Of a stretch of DNA of 64,000 bases, positions 35,516 to 44,834 are shown in pieces. The notes below the pieces were generated by a model. The model ran no database searches, had not been told where the DNA came from, and saw only the letters and a program-made list of their open reading frames with translations. Within the stretch, counting starts at the first letter, position 1. Each line of letters begins with the position of its first letter. The stretch covers positions 1,307,501 through 1,371,500 of the forward strand of contig NZ_CP041253.1 of assembly GCF_006575665.1 (NCBI RefSeq). Direction: 5' to 3'. This DNA is from Echinicola soli. Its GTDB lineage: Bacteria; Bacteroidota; Bacteroidia; Cytophagales; Cyclobacteriaceae. Both the position numbers and the translations under genes were made by a program.

Positions 35516-38239
35516 ATGAAACGACTTATAGCTTCGGTATTATTTTTTTTCATGGTGATTTCGATGGTCAAGAGTTATCCTGATGGTGACATCGCTGTGG
35601 GAGCCTTGAAGGTGGAAATGCTGACTGATCCGGAAGGTATTGATGTGCGGTATCCGAAGTTGAGCTGGAAAATTTCGGCTGGTCAAAAGGAGACCTATCA
35701 GGAAGCCTATCAAGTGCTAGTGGCTTCTTCTCCGGAACTATTAAGCCCAGAGAAGGCTGATGTGTGGAATTCCGGAAGAGTCACCTCTGATGGGAGTATC
35801 CATGTCACCTATGATGGTGAAGCGCTGGGCAAGGATACCAAAGTCTATTGGAAAGTAAAAGTATGGACCAACCACGGTGAGAGCGATTGGAGTGAAACGG
35901 CCCATTGGTCTCTTGGTCTGCTCTATTATAAGGACTGGAGGGGCAGATGGATCGGTTTTGACAGGGCTTTTCCCTGGGAGGATATTTCGACCTTTCCGAC
36001 CCTGGGAGCACGGTATTTTCGCCACGAGTTTGGAGTGGAGAAGGAAGTGAAACGAGCCACCGTTTATATCATGGGTTTGGGGCTATATGAGTTACACCTT
36101 AATGGCCAAAAAGTGGGAGATGCCGTTTTGGCTCCCACGCCAACTGATTACACCCAAAATGTAAAGTACAATGCTTACGATGTGACGACCATGCTTCGGG
36201 GAAGTACTGAGAATGCTGTGGGTGTCATGCTGGGCAATGGGCGTTATTTTACCATGCGCCAAAACTACAAACCTTATAAAATTAAGAATTTTGGCTTCCC
36301 AAAGCTCCTTTTCAATCTTGTCATCCACTATAAAGATGGTAGCAAGGAAGTGATTTCCACCAGTGACCAATGGAAGGGCACAGCAGATGGTCCTATTCGA
36401 AATAATAATGAATACGACGGGGAATACTATGATGCCAACAAGGAGTTTCCTGGTTGGGATAAAATAGGTTTTGACGATTCATCTTGGCTCCAGGCGGAGT
36501 ATGTGCAGGAACCACGGGGAGATTTTGAGGCGCAGCTGAACGAAAACATGAAAGTGATGGAGGAAGTGAAACCTGTTTCACTGGAAAAAATTGACGGCGA
36601 TCGGTATATCTTGGACATGGGCCAAAATATGGTGGGGTGGCTACAGATGACGGTTCAGGGAGAAAAAGGGGATACGGTGAAGCTAAAATTTGCAGAATCC
36701 CTCCAGGAGAATGGAGAGCTATTTATGACCAATCTCCGCGACGCTAAAGTCACGGATACTTATATCCTTAAGGACGCCAAAGAAGTCACTTGGGAACCAC
36801 GCTTTACCTATCATGGCTTTCGGTTTGTGGAGATTTCTGGTTATCCTGACGAGCCCAAAATAGAAGACTTTGTGGGGAAGGTGGTGTACGATAATATCAA
36901 GACCGTTGGGCACTTTGAAACATCAGACCCTGTGCTGAACCAAATCTATCAAAACGCCTGGTGGGGCATTGCGGGCAATTATAAAGGCATGCCTGTGGAC
37001 TGTCCACAGCGAAATGAACGACAGCCTTGGCTGGGAGACCGTGCTGTGGGTGCTCACGGTGAATTTTATATGTTTGACAATGCCCGTTTGTACCAAAAGT
37101 GGCTGGAAGATATCCGGCTTGCTCAGAAAGCAGACGGCAGTCTCCCCGACGTGGCACCGGCCTACTGGCGGTATTACAGTGATAATATGACCTGGCCAGG
37201 TACTTACCTGATGATCGCCGATATGCTGTACCAGCAGACGGGTGATAGTAGTGTAGTCCGGGAAAATTATCATGCCATGAAAAAGTGGCTCACTTATATG
37301 GCTGACCGCTATATGAACGAGGACTATATCGTGACCAAAGACAGTTACGGAGACTGGGTAGTACCACCGGCCAGTATCGAAGCCGGAACTGGCCAAAATG
37401 CCGATGTGAAGCGACCAAGTGCATTGATTTCTACCGCTTATTATTACTATTTTATGGAAATGATGAGCGACTTTGCAAGTATCCTTGGCAAGCAAGAAGA
37501 TATCCCCGCCTATCAATCGATGAAAGTAAAAGTTCATGAAGGTTTCCAAAAGGAATTCTACCATGAAGAAGGCTTTTATGGAGCAAATAAAATGACCGAT
37601 AACCTGCTGCCATTGGCTTTTGGCATGGTGCCGGAAGAGGATCGACAAAAGGTCTTTGGCCAAGTGGTAGAAACGATTGAGGTTAAAAACAGTGGGCACC
37701 TGAGCACTGGGTTAATCGGTACGCAGTGGTTGATGCGGACGCTTTCGGACTTTGGCAGGGCGGATTTGGCACTTAAACTGGCGACGAACACTACGTTTCC
37801 CAGCTGGGGATATATGATCGAAAATGGTGCGACCACCATCTGGGAGCTTTGGCACGGCAATGTGGCCAAGGCAAGTATGAATTCCCAAAATCATACCATG
37901 CTGTTAGGTGATCTGACCGTGTGGTATTACGAGTACTTGGCTGGAATCAAGGCCGGTGAGAATAGTCCCGGCTTTAAGTCATTTGTGCTGGATCCGGTTT
38001 TTGTGCAAGAATTGGATTTTGTAAAAGCTTCTTTTGATTCGCCTTATGGCATGATTGGCAGTTATTGGGAAAGACAGGGGAAGCAGATTGTGTGGAAAGT
38101 GAAGGTGCCCGTCAATACTACCGCCACCGTAAAGCTGCCAGCCAGGGCGACCGGCAACGTTACGTTGAACGGTAAGGCCTTGGTCACAGGTGAAACAGTG
38201 GTAAAGTTAGGGTCGGGAGAGTATGAATTTGTTTTTTGA
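35516..38239 (+). CDS. Alpha-L-rhamnosidase GH78 (second copy type)
   Basis: A 907-residue exported GH78 enzyme. The signal peptide is 'LIASVLFFFMVISMVKS'. An N-terminal fibronectin-like domain ('GIDVRYPKLSWKISAGQKE') is followed by beta-domains with 'VYIMGLGLYELHLNGQKVG' and 'TDYTQNVKYNAYDVTTML'. The barrel contains 'PVDCPQRNERQPWLGDRA', with acidic residues in the expected general-acid region, and 'TTIWELWHGN' holding a conserved Glu. It differs from the GH78 at 18282 in the barrel motif (DCPQRNER against DCPHREKL). This suggests they remove rhamnose from different positions. It ends the pectin run. Confidence 0.92.
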   Translation: MKRLIASVLFFFMVISMVKSYPDGDIAVGALKVEMLTDPEGIDVRYPKLSWKISAGQKETYQEAYQVLVASSPELLSPEKADVWNSGRVTSDGSIHVTYDGEALGKDTKVYWKVKVWTNHGESDWSETAHWSLGLLYYKDWRGRWIGFDRAFPWEDISTFPTLGARYFRHEFGVEKEVKRATVYIMGLGLYELHLNGQKVGDAVLAPTPTDYTQNVKYNAYDVTTMLRGSTENAVGVMLGNGRYFTMRQNYKPYKIKNFGFPKLLFNLVIHYKDGSKEVISTSDQWKGTADGPIRNNNEYDGEYYDANKEFPGWDKIGFDDSSWLQAEYVQEPRGDFEAQLNENMKVMEEVKPVSLEKIDGDRYILDMGQNMVGWLQMTVQGEKGDTVKLKFAESLQENGELFMTNLRDAKVTDTYILKDAKEVTWEPRFTYHGFRFVEISGYPDEPKIEDFVGKVVYDNIKTVGHFETSDPVLNQIYQNAWWGIAGNYKGMPVDCPQRNERQPWLGDRAVGAHGEFYMFDNARLYQKWLEDIRLAQKADGSLPDVAPAYWRYYSDNMTWPGTYLMIADMLYQQTGDSSVVRENYHAMKKWLTYMADRYMNEDYIVTKDSYGDWVVPPASIEAGTGQNADVKRPSALISTAYYYYFMEMMSDFASILGKQEDIPAYQSMKVKVHEGFQKEFYHEEGFYGANKMTDNLLPLAFGMVPEEDRQKVFGQVVETIEVKNSGHLSTGLIGTQWLMRTLSDFGRADLALKLATNTTFPSWGYMIENGATTIWELWHGNVAKASMNSQNHTMLLGDLTVWYYEYLAGIKAGENSPGFKSFVLDPVFVQELDFVKASFDSPYGMIGSYWERQGKQIVWKVKVPVNTTATVKLPARATGNVTLNGKALVTGETVVKLGSGEYEFVF

Positions 38240-38369
38240 ATAGCCCCAGCACGTGGGAAAGGCCCTTGGAAATTATCTTTTGTCGAACAAAAATCCTTAA
38301 ATTTAACAAGCAACACATTACTACTTCTTCTGCAATAAATTCATTGATGAATCAAAACGCTTTATTGCT

Positions 38370-38747
38370 ATGTGTAGGATGCTTGGAATGTATGTCATCA
38401 TTTTCCTTTTATGTGCATGCCAGCCTGCAAGTCCCCAGTATCCAGATTCCAAGTGTGCAGAAGCCACGGAGTTTGTCCAAGAGGTAGAAAACAGGAAAGG
38501 AAGATTATATCGAATGGAAGATTCAGAAAGCTATGCCATAAGCTACCATTATCCAGAAACGGTCGATATGGTGGATGTCGGTGTGGTTTGCCATATTCCA
38601 GCTGATTTTCCACTACCGGAAACAGCGGAGGAAGCTTTAGAAGTGACTTTTAGTGGTAAGTATTGGAAGTACACAGATGTGCCTCCAGCCATGGCCGCTG
38701 GAAGTACGGTGTATTATTTGGAAGTAGCGACCATAAGCCAAGAGTAG
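38370..38747 (+). CDS. Small hypothetical lipoprotein
   Basis: A 125-residue protein with an N-terminal hydrophobic stretch and lipobox 'FLLCACQPAS'. I do not recognise the family. The mature part is acidic, with a paired Cys ('SKCAEATEFVQEV' and 'VGVVCHIPADFPLPE') that might form a disulfide. It lies 130 bases after GH78 on the same strand, but the content does not suggest a role in pectin use. The start could be ATG 38370 or the in-frame ATG at 38388. Confidence 0.55.
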   Translation: MCRMLGMYVIIFLLCACQPASPQYPDSKCAEATEFVQEVENRKGRLYRMEDSESYAISYHYPETVDMVDVGVVCHIPADFPLPETAEEALEVTFSGKYWKYTDVPPAMAAGSTVYYLEVATISQE

Positions 38748-38940
38748 TGGCAGTACATTATATTTGTACCCAGTGTAGGCGACTTTCCTGTTTATATATC
38801 CAATTGTTAATAGGTTATGGTTTTCAAAGGAAAAACCGAGCTATGTAGCATTGGGTTAAAAACTCAATGTACGCGGTTCTGCAACACAGCTGTCCGAACA
38901 ACAGGGAGCGATATAGCGTAGCGAATGCCAATGGAGCCCC

Positions 38941-39234
38941 TTATTTTTTCTTCACCTGAAGGTAGGCCTCCAGCGCTTGGACATATTCGTCAAAGGCTTG
39001 GATTCCCTTTTTGGAGATTTTACAGGTGGTCAAAGGGAAATTGTCCCGGAAAGACTTTTCCACTTCGACGTAGCCTGCAGTTTTGAGTTTTCCGATCTGG
39101 ATAGAGAGATTGCCTGAAGTAGCCCCAGTTTTTTCTTTGATATAATTAAATTCCGCATCCTCCACCGACATCAGCAATGAAATAATGGCCAGCCGTAATT
39201 GGCTGTGGAGGATGGGGTTTAATGTTTTAAACAT
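38941..39234 (-). CDS. Winged-helix transcriptional regulator (HTH_34 type)
   Basis: A 97-residue DNA-binding protein made almost only of a winged helix. It starts 'LNPILHSQLRLAIISLLMS'. The recognition region is 'YIKEKTGATSGNLSIQIGKLKTAGYVEVEKSF', and the wing is 'PLTTCKISKKGIQAFDEYV'. This is the pattern of small MarR/ArsR-like single-domain regulators. No metal-binding Cys cluster is present. Its start overlaps the upstream membrane-protein gene by 8 bases, so the two are translationally coupled. It probably controls its own three-gene operon. Confidence 0.85.
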   Translation of the reverse strand: MFKTLNPILHSQLRLAIISLLMSVEDAEFNYIKEKTGATSGNLSIQIGKLKTAGYVEVEKSFRDNFPLTTCKISKKGIQAFDEYVQALEAYLQVKKK

Positions 39235-39814
39235 TGGTCTCAGGGGATTTTGGTTTCATCAGGTGAGCTGGGATAATATAACTGGTCAAAACGGCCACCA
39301 TAAGTAGGATAAGCTGGTATTGAAATGGCTGGGCAAAGGCAATAAACCCGCAAATAGCGCTAGCAATACCGCCAATCATCAATACCTTATACTTCAAAGC
39401 CACCGCAGTAGCATAGGAAGCTGTTCCGTATAAAATCATAAAGATAGGGTATACGACATCCCAACCAATGACAAAGGCCCTGAAAAGTACAAGGATAATT
39501 GCTATTCCCATACCGCCCCAAATTCCTGCCATCACCCGGTCCATATAGGTACTTACTTTGCTGCGTTTTTTTTGCTTGGCCATATAGATGAAGTGCATGA
39601 CACCTCCCAGTGCCATCAGGGTCCATACACGATGGGAATGCTGATACTGCACCACGTAGGCCAATATATAATGGACCAAGGCACATCCGAGTGTGAGATA
39701 ACCCCAAATAAAATATAGGAATCGGTCTTGATAAATTTGGTATTTGGTGGACTCCACCATCGAGCGGATCAGCTGGATGCTATCCTTCTCGTTCCATTGT
39801 GTTGTATTTTCCAT
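39227..39814 (-). CDS. Multi-pass inner-membrane protein of unknown function
   Basis: A 195-residue protein with a soluble N-terminal 35 residues and about five to six hydrophobic helices ('FLYFIWGYLTLGCALVHYIL', 'IWGGMGIAIILVLFRAFVIG', 'ALKYKVLMIGGIASAICGFI'). I do not recognise a named family. Similar small membrane proteins are often encoded ahead of a winged-helix regulator in Bacteroidota. It is 4 bases after the exported-protein gene and overlaps the regulator gene, so all three form one operon. Confidence 0.65.
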   Translation of the reverse strand: MENTTQWNEKDSIQLIRSMVESTKYQIYQDRFLYFIWGYLTLGCALVHYILAYVVQYQHSHRVWTLMALGGVMHFIYMAKQKKRSKVSTYMDRVMAGIWGGMGIAIILVLFRAFVIGWDVVYPIFMILYGTASYATAVALKYKVLMIGGIASAICGFIAFAQPFQYQLILLMVAVLTSYIIPAHLMKPKSPETNV

Positions 39815-39818
39815 GGTT

Positions 39819-40334
39819 TTATTTTTTGGTTAATTGCATTTCGAAACTTGGGTACCACTGCGAGCCATTTGGAGAATATTGGCCGTTTTCTTGCCATCTT
39901 CCCTGTTCATCGAGCTGAATGGTATATTTCAATGCACCACCATTGGCCATATCAAATCCCCATTCGATATGGCGTTCTCCTTTCAAGGTAAAGTAGGCTT
40001 CAGTGCTCATGCCATTGGCCAGCCAAGACCGCATGTTATATGCTTGGCTATGTTCATCAAATGTTACGATGGCTAGCGCATTGAAAGCGATACTATCTGC
40101 TTGGTAGCCTTTTCCTTCAATGATGAGCGCTTTACCGCTGAGCCTAAATTCCACATTTTCATGTTGGGATATTTCTGTGGCCTGGTTGGAGCCTGTCGTG
40201 ACAGTGGCCGGACCTTGCCATTTTCCTTCCAAGAAGGACAATTGGCTCATCGCTTCATCAGCACTGGATTGGGCCAGGCCAGGACCACTGGCAAGGGCTG
40301 GGATCATGGAGATGATGCATAATAATTCTTTCAT
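39819..40334 (-). CDS. Exported DUF1579-like hypothetical protein
   Basis: A 171-residue protein; the signal peptide ends near 'SGPGLAQSS'. The mature part starts 'MSQLSFLEGKWQGPATVTTG' and continues as repeated beta-strands ('KALIIEGKGYQADSIAFNALAIVTFDEHSQAYNMRSWL'). This is the lipocalin-like pattern of DUF1579/heme-binding-type beta-barrels. No metal or heme ligand is obvious. It is first in a leftward operon with a membrane protein and a winged-helix regulator. The function is unknown. Confidence 0.65.
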   Translation of the reverse strand: MKELLCIISMIPALASGPGLAQSSADEAMSQLSFLEGKWQGPATVTTGSNQATEISQHENVEFRLSGKALIIEGKGYQADSIAFNALAIVTFDEHSQAYNMRSWLANGMSTEAYFTLKGERHIEWGFDMANGGALKYTIQLDEQGRWQENGQYSPNGSQWYPSFEMQLTKK

Positions 40335-40764
40335 GTTGATGATGCTTAGTTATTAAATATGAAACTAATATAAAGTAGTTTATTTTATAAACCAAATAAA
40401 ATCAATGATTTATATATAGTGTGTTAACCTGAAGATAGGAGGGATGGTGATTTTTTTGACTAGAGGGAAGCTTAGCTTACAGGATTAGTCAATTACAGGT
40501 GCAGCCGGCAAGTTGGGGCATCCATTGCTTGGGCCGCCACCAAGAGTCACAAAGAATAGGGATTTTAGACAAAGCGAAAACGCTAGGGGCTTATACAAAC
40601 GATGTAGTCTTGAGTTAAAAATATAATGTGGTGGCTTCGCAGTACAGCAGTCGGGACAATAAATGTCTTGTTGTCTTTGCGACCTGTGTCAACTTATCTT
40701 TTGAATAGATCCCATAAAAATGGCTTGATCCAAAAAAAGCCCCGGGGTTTCCGAGGCTTTTGGA
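40335..40764. other. Non-coding region before lspA terminator
   Basis: A 430-base convergent/divergent gap. The first 90 bases are very AT-rich and should hold the promoter of the leftward three-gene operon, though no clean TAnnTTTG was found. 40600-40680 carries 'cttgagttaaaaatataatg' and 'cagtacagcagtcgggacaa'. These are degraded members of the composite repeat also seen near 38856-38925. The right end is the lspA terminator. Confidence 0.45.
40732..40760 (-). terminator. Rho-independent terminator of ileS-lspA operon
   Basis: On the - strand, AGCCTCGG (plus 40751-40758) pairs with CCGGGGCT (plus 40738-40745) with one mismatch and a 5-base loop. It is followed by seven T (A run at plus 40732-40738). 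It begins about 6 bases after the lspA stop, a textbook position. Confidence 0.8.
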
Positions 40765-41403
40765 TTATTTTTCTTCAATGAACTGACGCTGTATTTCGTC
40801 TTCTTCCTCTTCCTGATGGGTCTTGGTGTCCTCTCCAAAGAATTTTTTCTGGAAGAGCAGGATGAATACTACACCCATAAAGATGGAGGCGTCGGCGATA
40901 TTAAAGATCGGCCATAACGCAGTATAGCTTCCTCCCCATAGTGGTACCCAGTCGGGAATAAATCCTTCCCAAATGTCGATATAGAACATGTCGACTACTT
41001 GGCCGTGAAACCAAGGCGTGCTGGCATCAAAAGGGGCATTTCCCAAAAATACGCCATAAAAGACACTGTCTACCAAATTACCGATGGCACCGCCCAAGAT
41101 CATGGCAATGCAGACGATATAGCCAGGGTGTACTTTTTTTGTGATCAGGTAATAGAGGTAATAGCCGATGCCGACCATTGCTACGAGCCTAAAGGTCGTC
41201 AGTATCAGCTTTCCATACTCAGAACCCAGTTGCATGCCGAAGGCCATTCCCGGATTGGTTGTGTAATGGAGCTTAAACCAGTCACCGAAAATCTTGATCT
41301 GGCCGGCAGTTCCCATAGCCATGTTCGAATCAACGGCCAGTTTAACGACTTGGTCGATCAGGATGACCAGTAAGGTAATGCCAAAGTATTTTAAATATTT
41401 CAT
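40765..41403 (-). CDS. lspA: Lipoprotein signal peptidase (prolipoprotein signal peptidase II)
   Basis: A 212-residue inner-membrane aspartyl protease that removes signal peptides of lipoproteins. It has four hydrophobic helices and the two catalytic Asp motifs, 'GGAIGNLVDSVFYG' and 'FNIADASIFMGV'. The N-terminal 'VILIDQVVKLAVD' and 'NPGMAFGM' are also conserved. The last 30 residues form an acidic cytoplasmic tail ('EDTKTHQEEEEDEIQ') common in Bacteroidota members. It lies 44 bases downstream of ileS with its own terminator after it. Many lipoproteins of this window would be its substrates. Confidence 0.95.
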   Translation of the reverse strand: MKYLKYFGITLLVILIDQVVKLAVDSNMAMGTAGQIKIFGDWFKLHYTTNPGMAFGMQLGSEYGKLILTTFRLVAMVGIGYYLYYLITKKVHPGYIVCIAMILGGAIGNLVDSVFYGVFLGNAPFDASTPWFHGQVVDMFYIDIWEGFIPDWVPLWGGSYTALWPIFNIADASIFMGVVFILLFQKKFFGEDTKTHQEEEEDEIQRQFIEEK

Positions 41404-41447
41404 TTGCTATAAGTTCAGCGGCGCCATGATGGCCGCACTTGTTTAGT

Positions 41448-44400
41448 TTATACTTTTTCTACCTTTACTTTCAGTTCGAAATCGTCCATGTCCAGCACAG
41501 TTCCTTCTTCCACATCTCCATTTACGTAAAGTGATAGGGCTTGTGTTTCGGACTGGATGTAGGCCGAGAAGTTTTCCAGTGCACTGTCCACCTGCTCGTT
41601 CAGCTTGGCCACCTTGATGGTGATTTTGTCCTGCACTTCCAGCCCCATGTCCTTTCTCAGGTTTTGGATTCTATTGACCAGATCACGGGCGATCCCCTCT
41701 TGCTTTAGAGCATCTGTCAGGGTCACATCCAAGGCTACGGTGATGCCATTGGCACTGGCCACAGACCAGCCCGGTATATCCTGTGAGGTGATGAGGACTT
41801 CCTCTGGTGCCAAGCTGGCCTTTTCTCCATCTACCGAGATGTCGATGCTGCCGTTTCGCTCCAGCGTATTGATCTCCTCCTGGCCCCACTTACCAATGGC
41901 TGCTGCCACCAGCTTCATTTTTGGGCCAAAGCGTTTCCCGAGAAGCGGGAAGTTAGGCTTGGCATTTTTTACCAATATTCCTGAAGCATCATCAATGTAT
42001 TCGACACTTTTGATGTTGACTTCAGACTTGATCAGTTCTTCCACGTGTTGGATTTGCTGTCTGGTATTTTCGTTCAGGATAGGAATGAGGATCTTTTGTA
42101 GTGGTTGTCGCACTTTCAGTTTATCCTTCTTCCTTAGACTATGCACCAAAGAAGAAATGTCCTGTGCCAACTGCATGCTGGCCTCCAGGTCTTCATTGAT
42201 GAGTGCATCATCCGCTGCTTTCCAGTCGGTCAAATGCACCGATTCTTCGATATTCTGTCCTGCTTCTTTGGCTCCTTCGGTCAGGTTGGTAAACATCCAG
42301 TCCGCATAGAATGGAGCAAAGGAAGACATCAACTGGCTGAGTGCCATGAGGCATTCGTACAAGGTCTCGTAAGCGGCTTGCTTGTCCTCGTTCATGTCAC
42401 CTCTCCAGAAGCGTTTCCTTGCCAACCTCACGTACCAATTTGACAGCTGGTCCACGGTGAAGTTCATGATGGCACGAGTTGCTCGCGTACCATCATAATT
42501 GTCCATGGCACTTTCCACTTCCTTGATCAGGGTCTGGAGCTTAGAGATAATCCACCTGTCCAGCTCTGGTCTGTCGCTTACTGCCACGGTCTTGGCCGGA
42601 TCATAAGTAAAGGCATCCAGATTGGCATATAACGCGAAGAAGTTGTACGTATTTTGTAGGGTGCCGAAGAATCTGCGCTGTACCTCGGCCACACCTTCCA
42701 GGTTAAACTTCAGGTTGTCCCAGGGGTTGGCATTGGAGAGCATGTACCAGCGGAGTGCGTCCGGGCCATATTCTTTTAGGGTTTTGAATGGATCGACCGC
42801 ATTGCCAAGGCGTTTGGACATCTTGTTGCCGTTTTTGTCCAGCACGAGGCCGTTGGCGATCACGTTTTTGAAGGCCACACTGTCAAACAGCATCACGGCA
42901 ATGGCATGAAGGGTGAAGAACCAGCCCCTGGTCTGATCTACCCCCTCAGCGATATAATCTGCAGGGTAATTGGCCTTAAAGATTTCTTCATTTTCAAAAG
43001 GATAATGCCACTGTGCATAAGGCATGGCCCCAGAGTCAAACCATACATCGATCAGGTCTGGCTCGCGGAACATTTTATTGCCGTGGCTGTCCACCAAGAT
43101 CACGTCATCCACATAAGGCCTGTGCAGGTCGATTTCTTCCCCTTTAAATGGAGATTCTTGCATAATGCCCTTGGCAATGGATTTTTCGATCTCTTCGTTC
43201 AGTTCAGCGATAGAGCCGATGCACTTGGTTTCGGTAGCATCTTCATTTCTCCAAACTGGTAGTGGCGTGCCCCAGAACCGGGAACGGCTGAGGTTCCAGT
43301 CTACTAGGTTTTCCAGCCAGTTGCCAAAACGGCCAGTACCGGTGGCTTCCGGTTTCCAATTGATGGTCTTGTTGAGCTCCACCAAGCGGTCCTTGTAAGC
43401 AGTGGTTTTGACGAACCAGCTTTCAAGTGGGTAGTAAAGTATAGGCATATCTGTCCTCCAGCAATGAGGATAGCTGTGCTCGTATTTTTCTACTTTAAAA
43501 GCCTTGTTTTCATTCTTCAAGATGATGGAAATGATCACATCGGTGTTTTTGTATTCCGGTGCATTCTCTTCCTCTTTCAGGTAATTTTTTACATAGAAAT
43601 CATCCGCCGTGTATTCTTTGTGTGCGGTGATTTCGTGCGCTTTCATTTTGGAAAGCAAGTATTCACCTACTACGGGCAAGAACTTGCCTTTTTTATCTAC
43701 TACAGGGATTTCATTGTCCTGATCGTCTTTGATAAATACACCGGGTACACCTGCTTGCACCAATGTCCTGAAGTCATCCGCACCAAATGCTTTGGCAAGG
43801 TGAACGATTCCCGTACCATCTTCTGTGGTGACGTAGTCGGCAGGAATTACTGTATAAGCAGGATGAGGCAGCTTGATGCCGTCGATAGGGAAGAGCGGCT
43901 CATACTCCATGCCCAGCATGTCCGCACCCTTAAACTCTTCTACCACTTCATAAGGAATCAGCTTATCGCCAGCTTTATAGTCTTCTACTTTCAGGTCAGC
44001 AGCTTTTTTGTTAAAAAGCGCACTCATTCTGGCCTTGGCCAAAATAACTGTTTGTGGCTGGAAGGTATAGGGGTTGAAGGTTTTGACCTTAACATAATCC
44101 AACTTTTCTCCTACTGCCAAGGCGGAGTTGGAAGGAAGTGTCCACGGTGTGGTGGTCCAAGCGATGATGTATTCGTTTTCACGTCCTTTTACCTTGAACT
44201 GGGCCGTGATGGAAGTATCTTTCACATCGCGGTAACAGCCTGGTTGATTGAGTTCGTGGGAACTCAGTCCAGTGCCGGCAGCAGGGGAATAAGGCTGAAT
44301 GGTATAGCCTTTATAAAGCAGGTCTTTATCGTATAACCGCTTCAGGAGGCTCCATAGGGTTTCGATGTATTTCGGGTCAAAGGTGATATAAGGATCATCC

Positions 44401-44834
44401 AAATCCACCCAATAGCCGATTTTTTCGGTTAGGTCATCCCACTCGTCCTTGAAGCGCATGACCGTTTCCCGGCATTTTTTGTTGTATTCCTCTACAGAGA
44501 TTTTCTTTCCGATATCTTCTTTGGTGATGCCCAGCTCCTTCTCTACTTGCAGCTCCACAGGCAAGCCGTGTGTGTCCCAGCCGCCCTTACGCTTTACCTG
44601 ATATCCTTTGAGGGTTTTGTACCGGCAAAAAATATCCTTCAATGTTCTGGCCATCACATGGTGAATGCCCGGCGTTCCATTGGCAGATGGAGGGCCTTCA
44701 AAAAAGGTAAATGTCTCCGCTCCCTCTCGGTTCTGCACGGATTTTTCAAAGACCTTGTTTTCCTGCCAATAACGCAGTACACTTTCTCCTATTCCAGGAT
44801 AATCTACTTGTTTGAACTCCTGATATTTTTTCAC
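41448..44834 (-). CDS. ileS: Isoleucyl-tRNA synthetase, type 2-like, with GxHH active-site motif
   Basis: A class I synthetase of 1128 residues that charges tRNA-Ile. The ATP-binding KMSKR motif is intact ('KNGNKMSKRLGNAVD'), as are 'GWDTHGLPVELQ' and the editing-domain 'WTTTPWTLPSN'. The other signature, usually HxGH, reads G-I-H-H at residues 56-59 (plus 44658-44669) in 'NGTPGIHHVMARTLKD', a swap of first and third positions. The length and sequence suggest a type 2 (eukaryote-like, mupirocin-tolerant) enzyme. It is followed after 44 bases by lspA. A -7-like TAACTTTG lies about 100 bases upstream. Confidence 0.97.
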   Translation of the reverse strand: MKKYQEFKQVDYPGIGESVLRYWQENKVFEKSVQNREGAETFTFFEGPPSANGTPGIHHVMARTLKDIFCRYKTLKGYQVKRKGGWDTHGLPVELQVEKELGITKEDIGKKISVEEYNKKCRETVMRFKDEWDDLTEKIGYWVDLDDPYITFDPKYIETLWSLLKRLYDKDLLYKGYTIQPYSPAAGTGLSSHELNQPGCYRDVKDTSITAQFKVKGRENEYIIAWTTTPWTLPSNSALAVGEKLDYVKVKTFNPYTFQPQTVILAKARMSALFNKKAADLKVEDYKAGDKLIPYEVVEEFKGADMLGMEYEPLFPIDGIKLPHPAYTVIPADYVTTEDGTGIVHLAKAFGADDFRTLVQAGVPGVFIKDDQDNEIPVVDKKGKFLPVVGEYLLSKMKAHEITAHKEYTADDFYVKNYLKEEENAPEYKNTDVIISIILKNENKAFKVEKYEHSYPHCWRTDMPILYYPLESWFVKTTAYKDRLVELNKTINWKPEATGTGRFGNWLENLVDWNLSRSRFWGTPLPVWRNEDATETKCIGSIAELNEEIEKSIAKGIMQESPFKGEEIDLHRPYVDDVILVDSHGNKMFREPDLIDVWFDSGAMPYAQWHYPFENEEIFKANYPADYIAEGVDQTRGWFFTLHAIAVMLFDSVAFKNVIANGLVLDKNGNKMSKRLGNAVDPFKTLKEYGPDALRWYMLSNANPWDNLKFNLEGVAEVQRRFFGTLQNTYNFFALYANLDAFTYDPAKTVAVSDRPELDRWIISKLQTLIKEVESAMDNYDGTRATRAIMNFTVDQLSNWYVRLARKRFWRGDMNEDKQAAYETLYECLMALSQLMSSFAPFYADWMFTNLTEGAKEAGQNIEESVHLTDWKAADDALINEDLEASMQLAQDISSLVHSLRKKDKLKVRQPLQKILIPILNENTRQQIQHVEELIKSEVNIKSVEYIDDASGILVKNAKPNFPLLGKRFGPKMKLVAAAIGKWGQEEINTLERNGSIDISVDGEKASLAPEEVLITSQDIPGWSVASANGITVALDVTLTDALKQEGIARDLVNRIQNLRKDMGLEVQDKITIKVAKLNEQVDSALENFSAYIQSETQALSLYVNGDVEEGTVLDMDDFELKVKVEKV

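Noticed and set aside
43464..44336. 290-codon + strand frame inside ileS
   Set aside because: Antisense of ileS, rich in Phe, Ile and Cys, as expected for a shadow.
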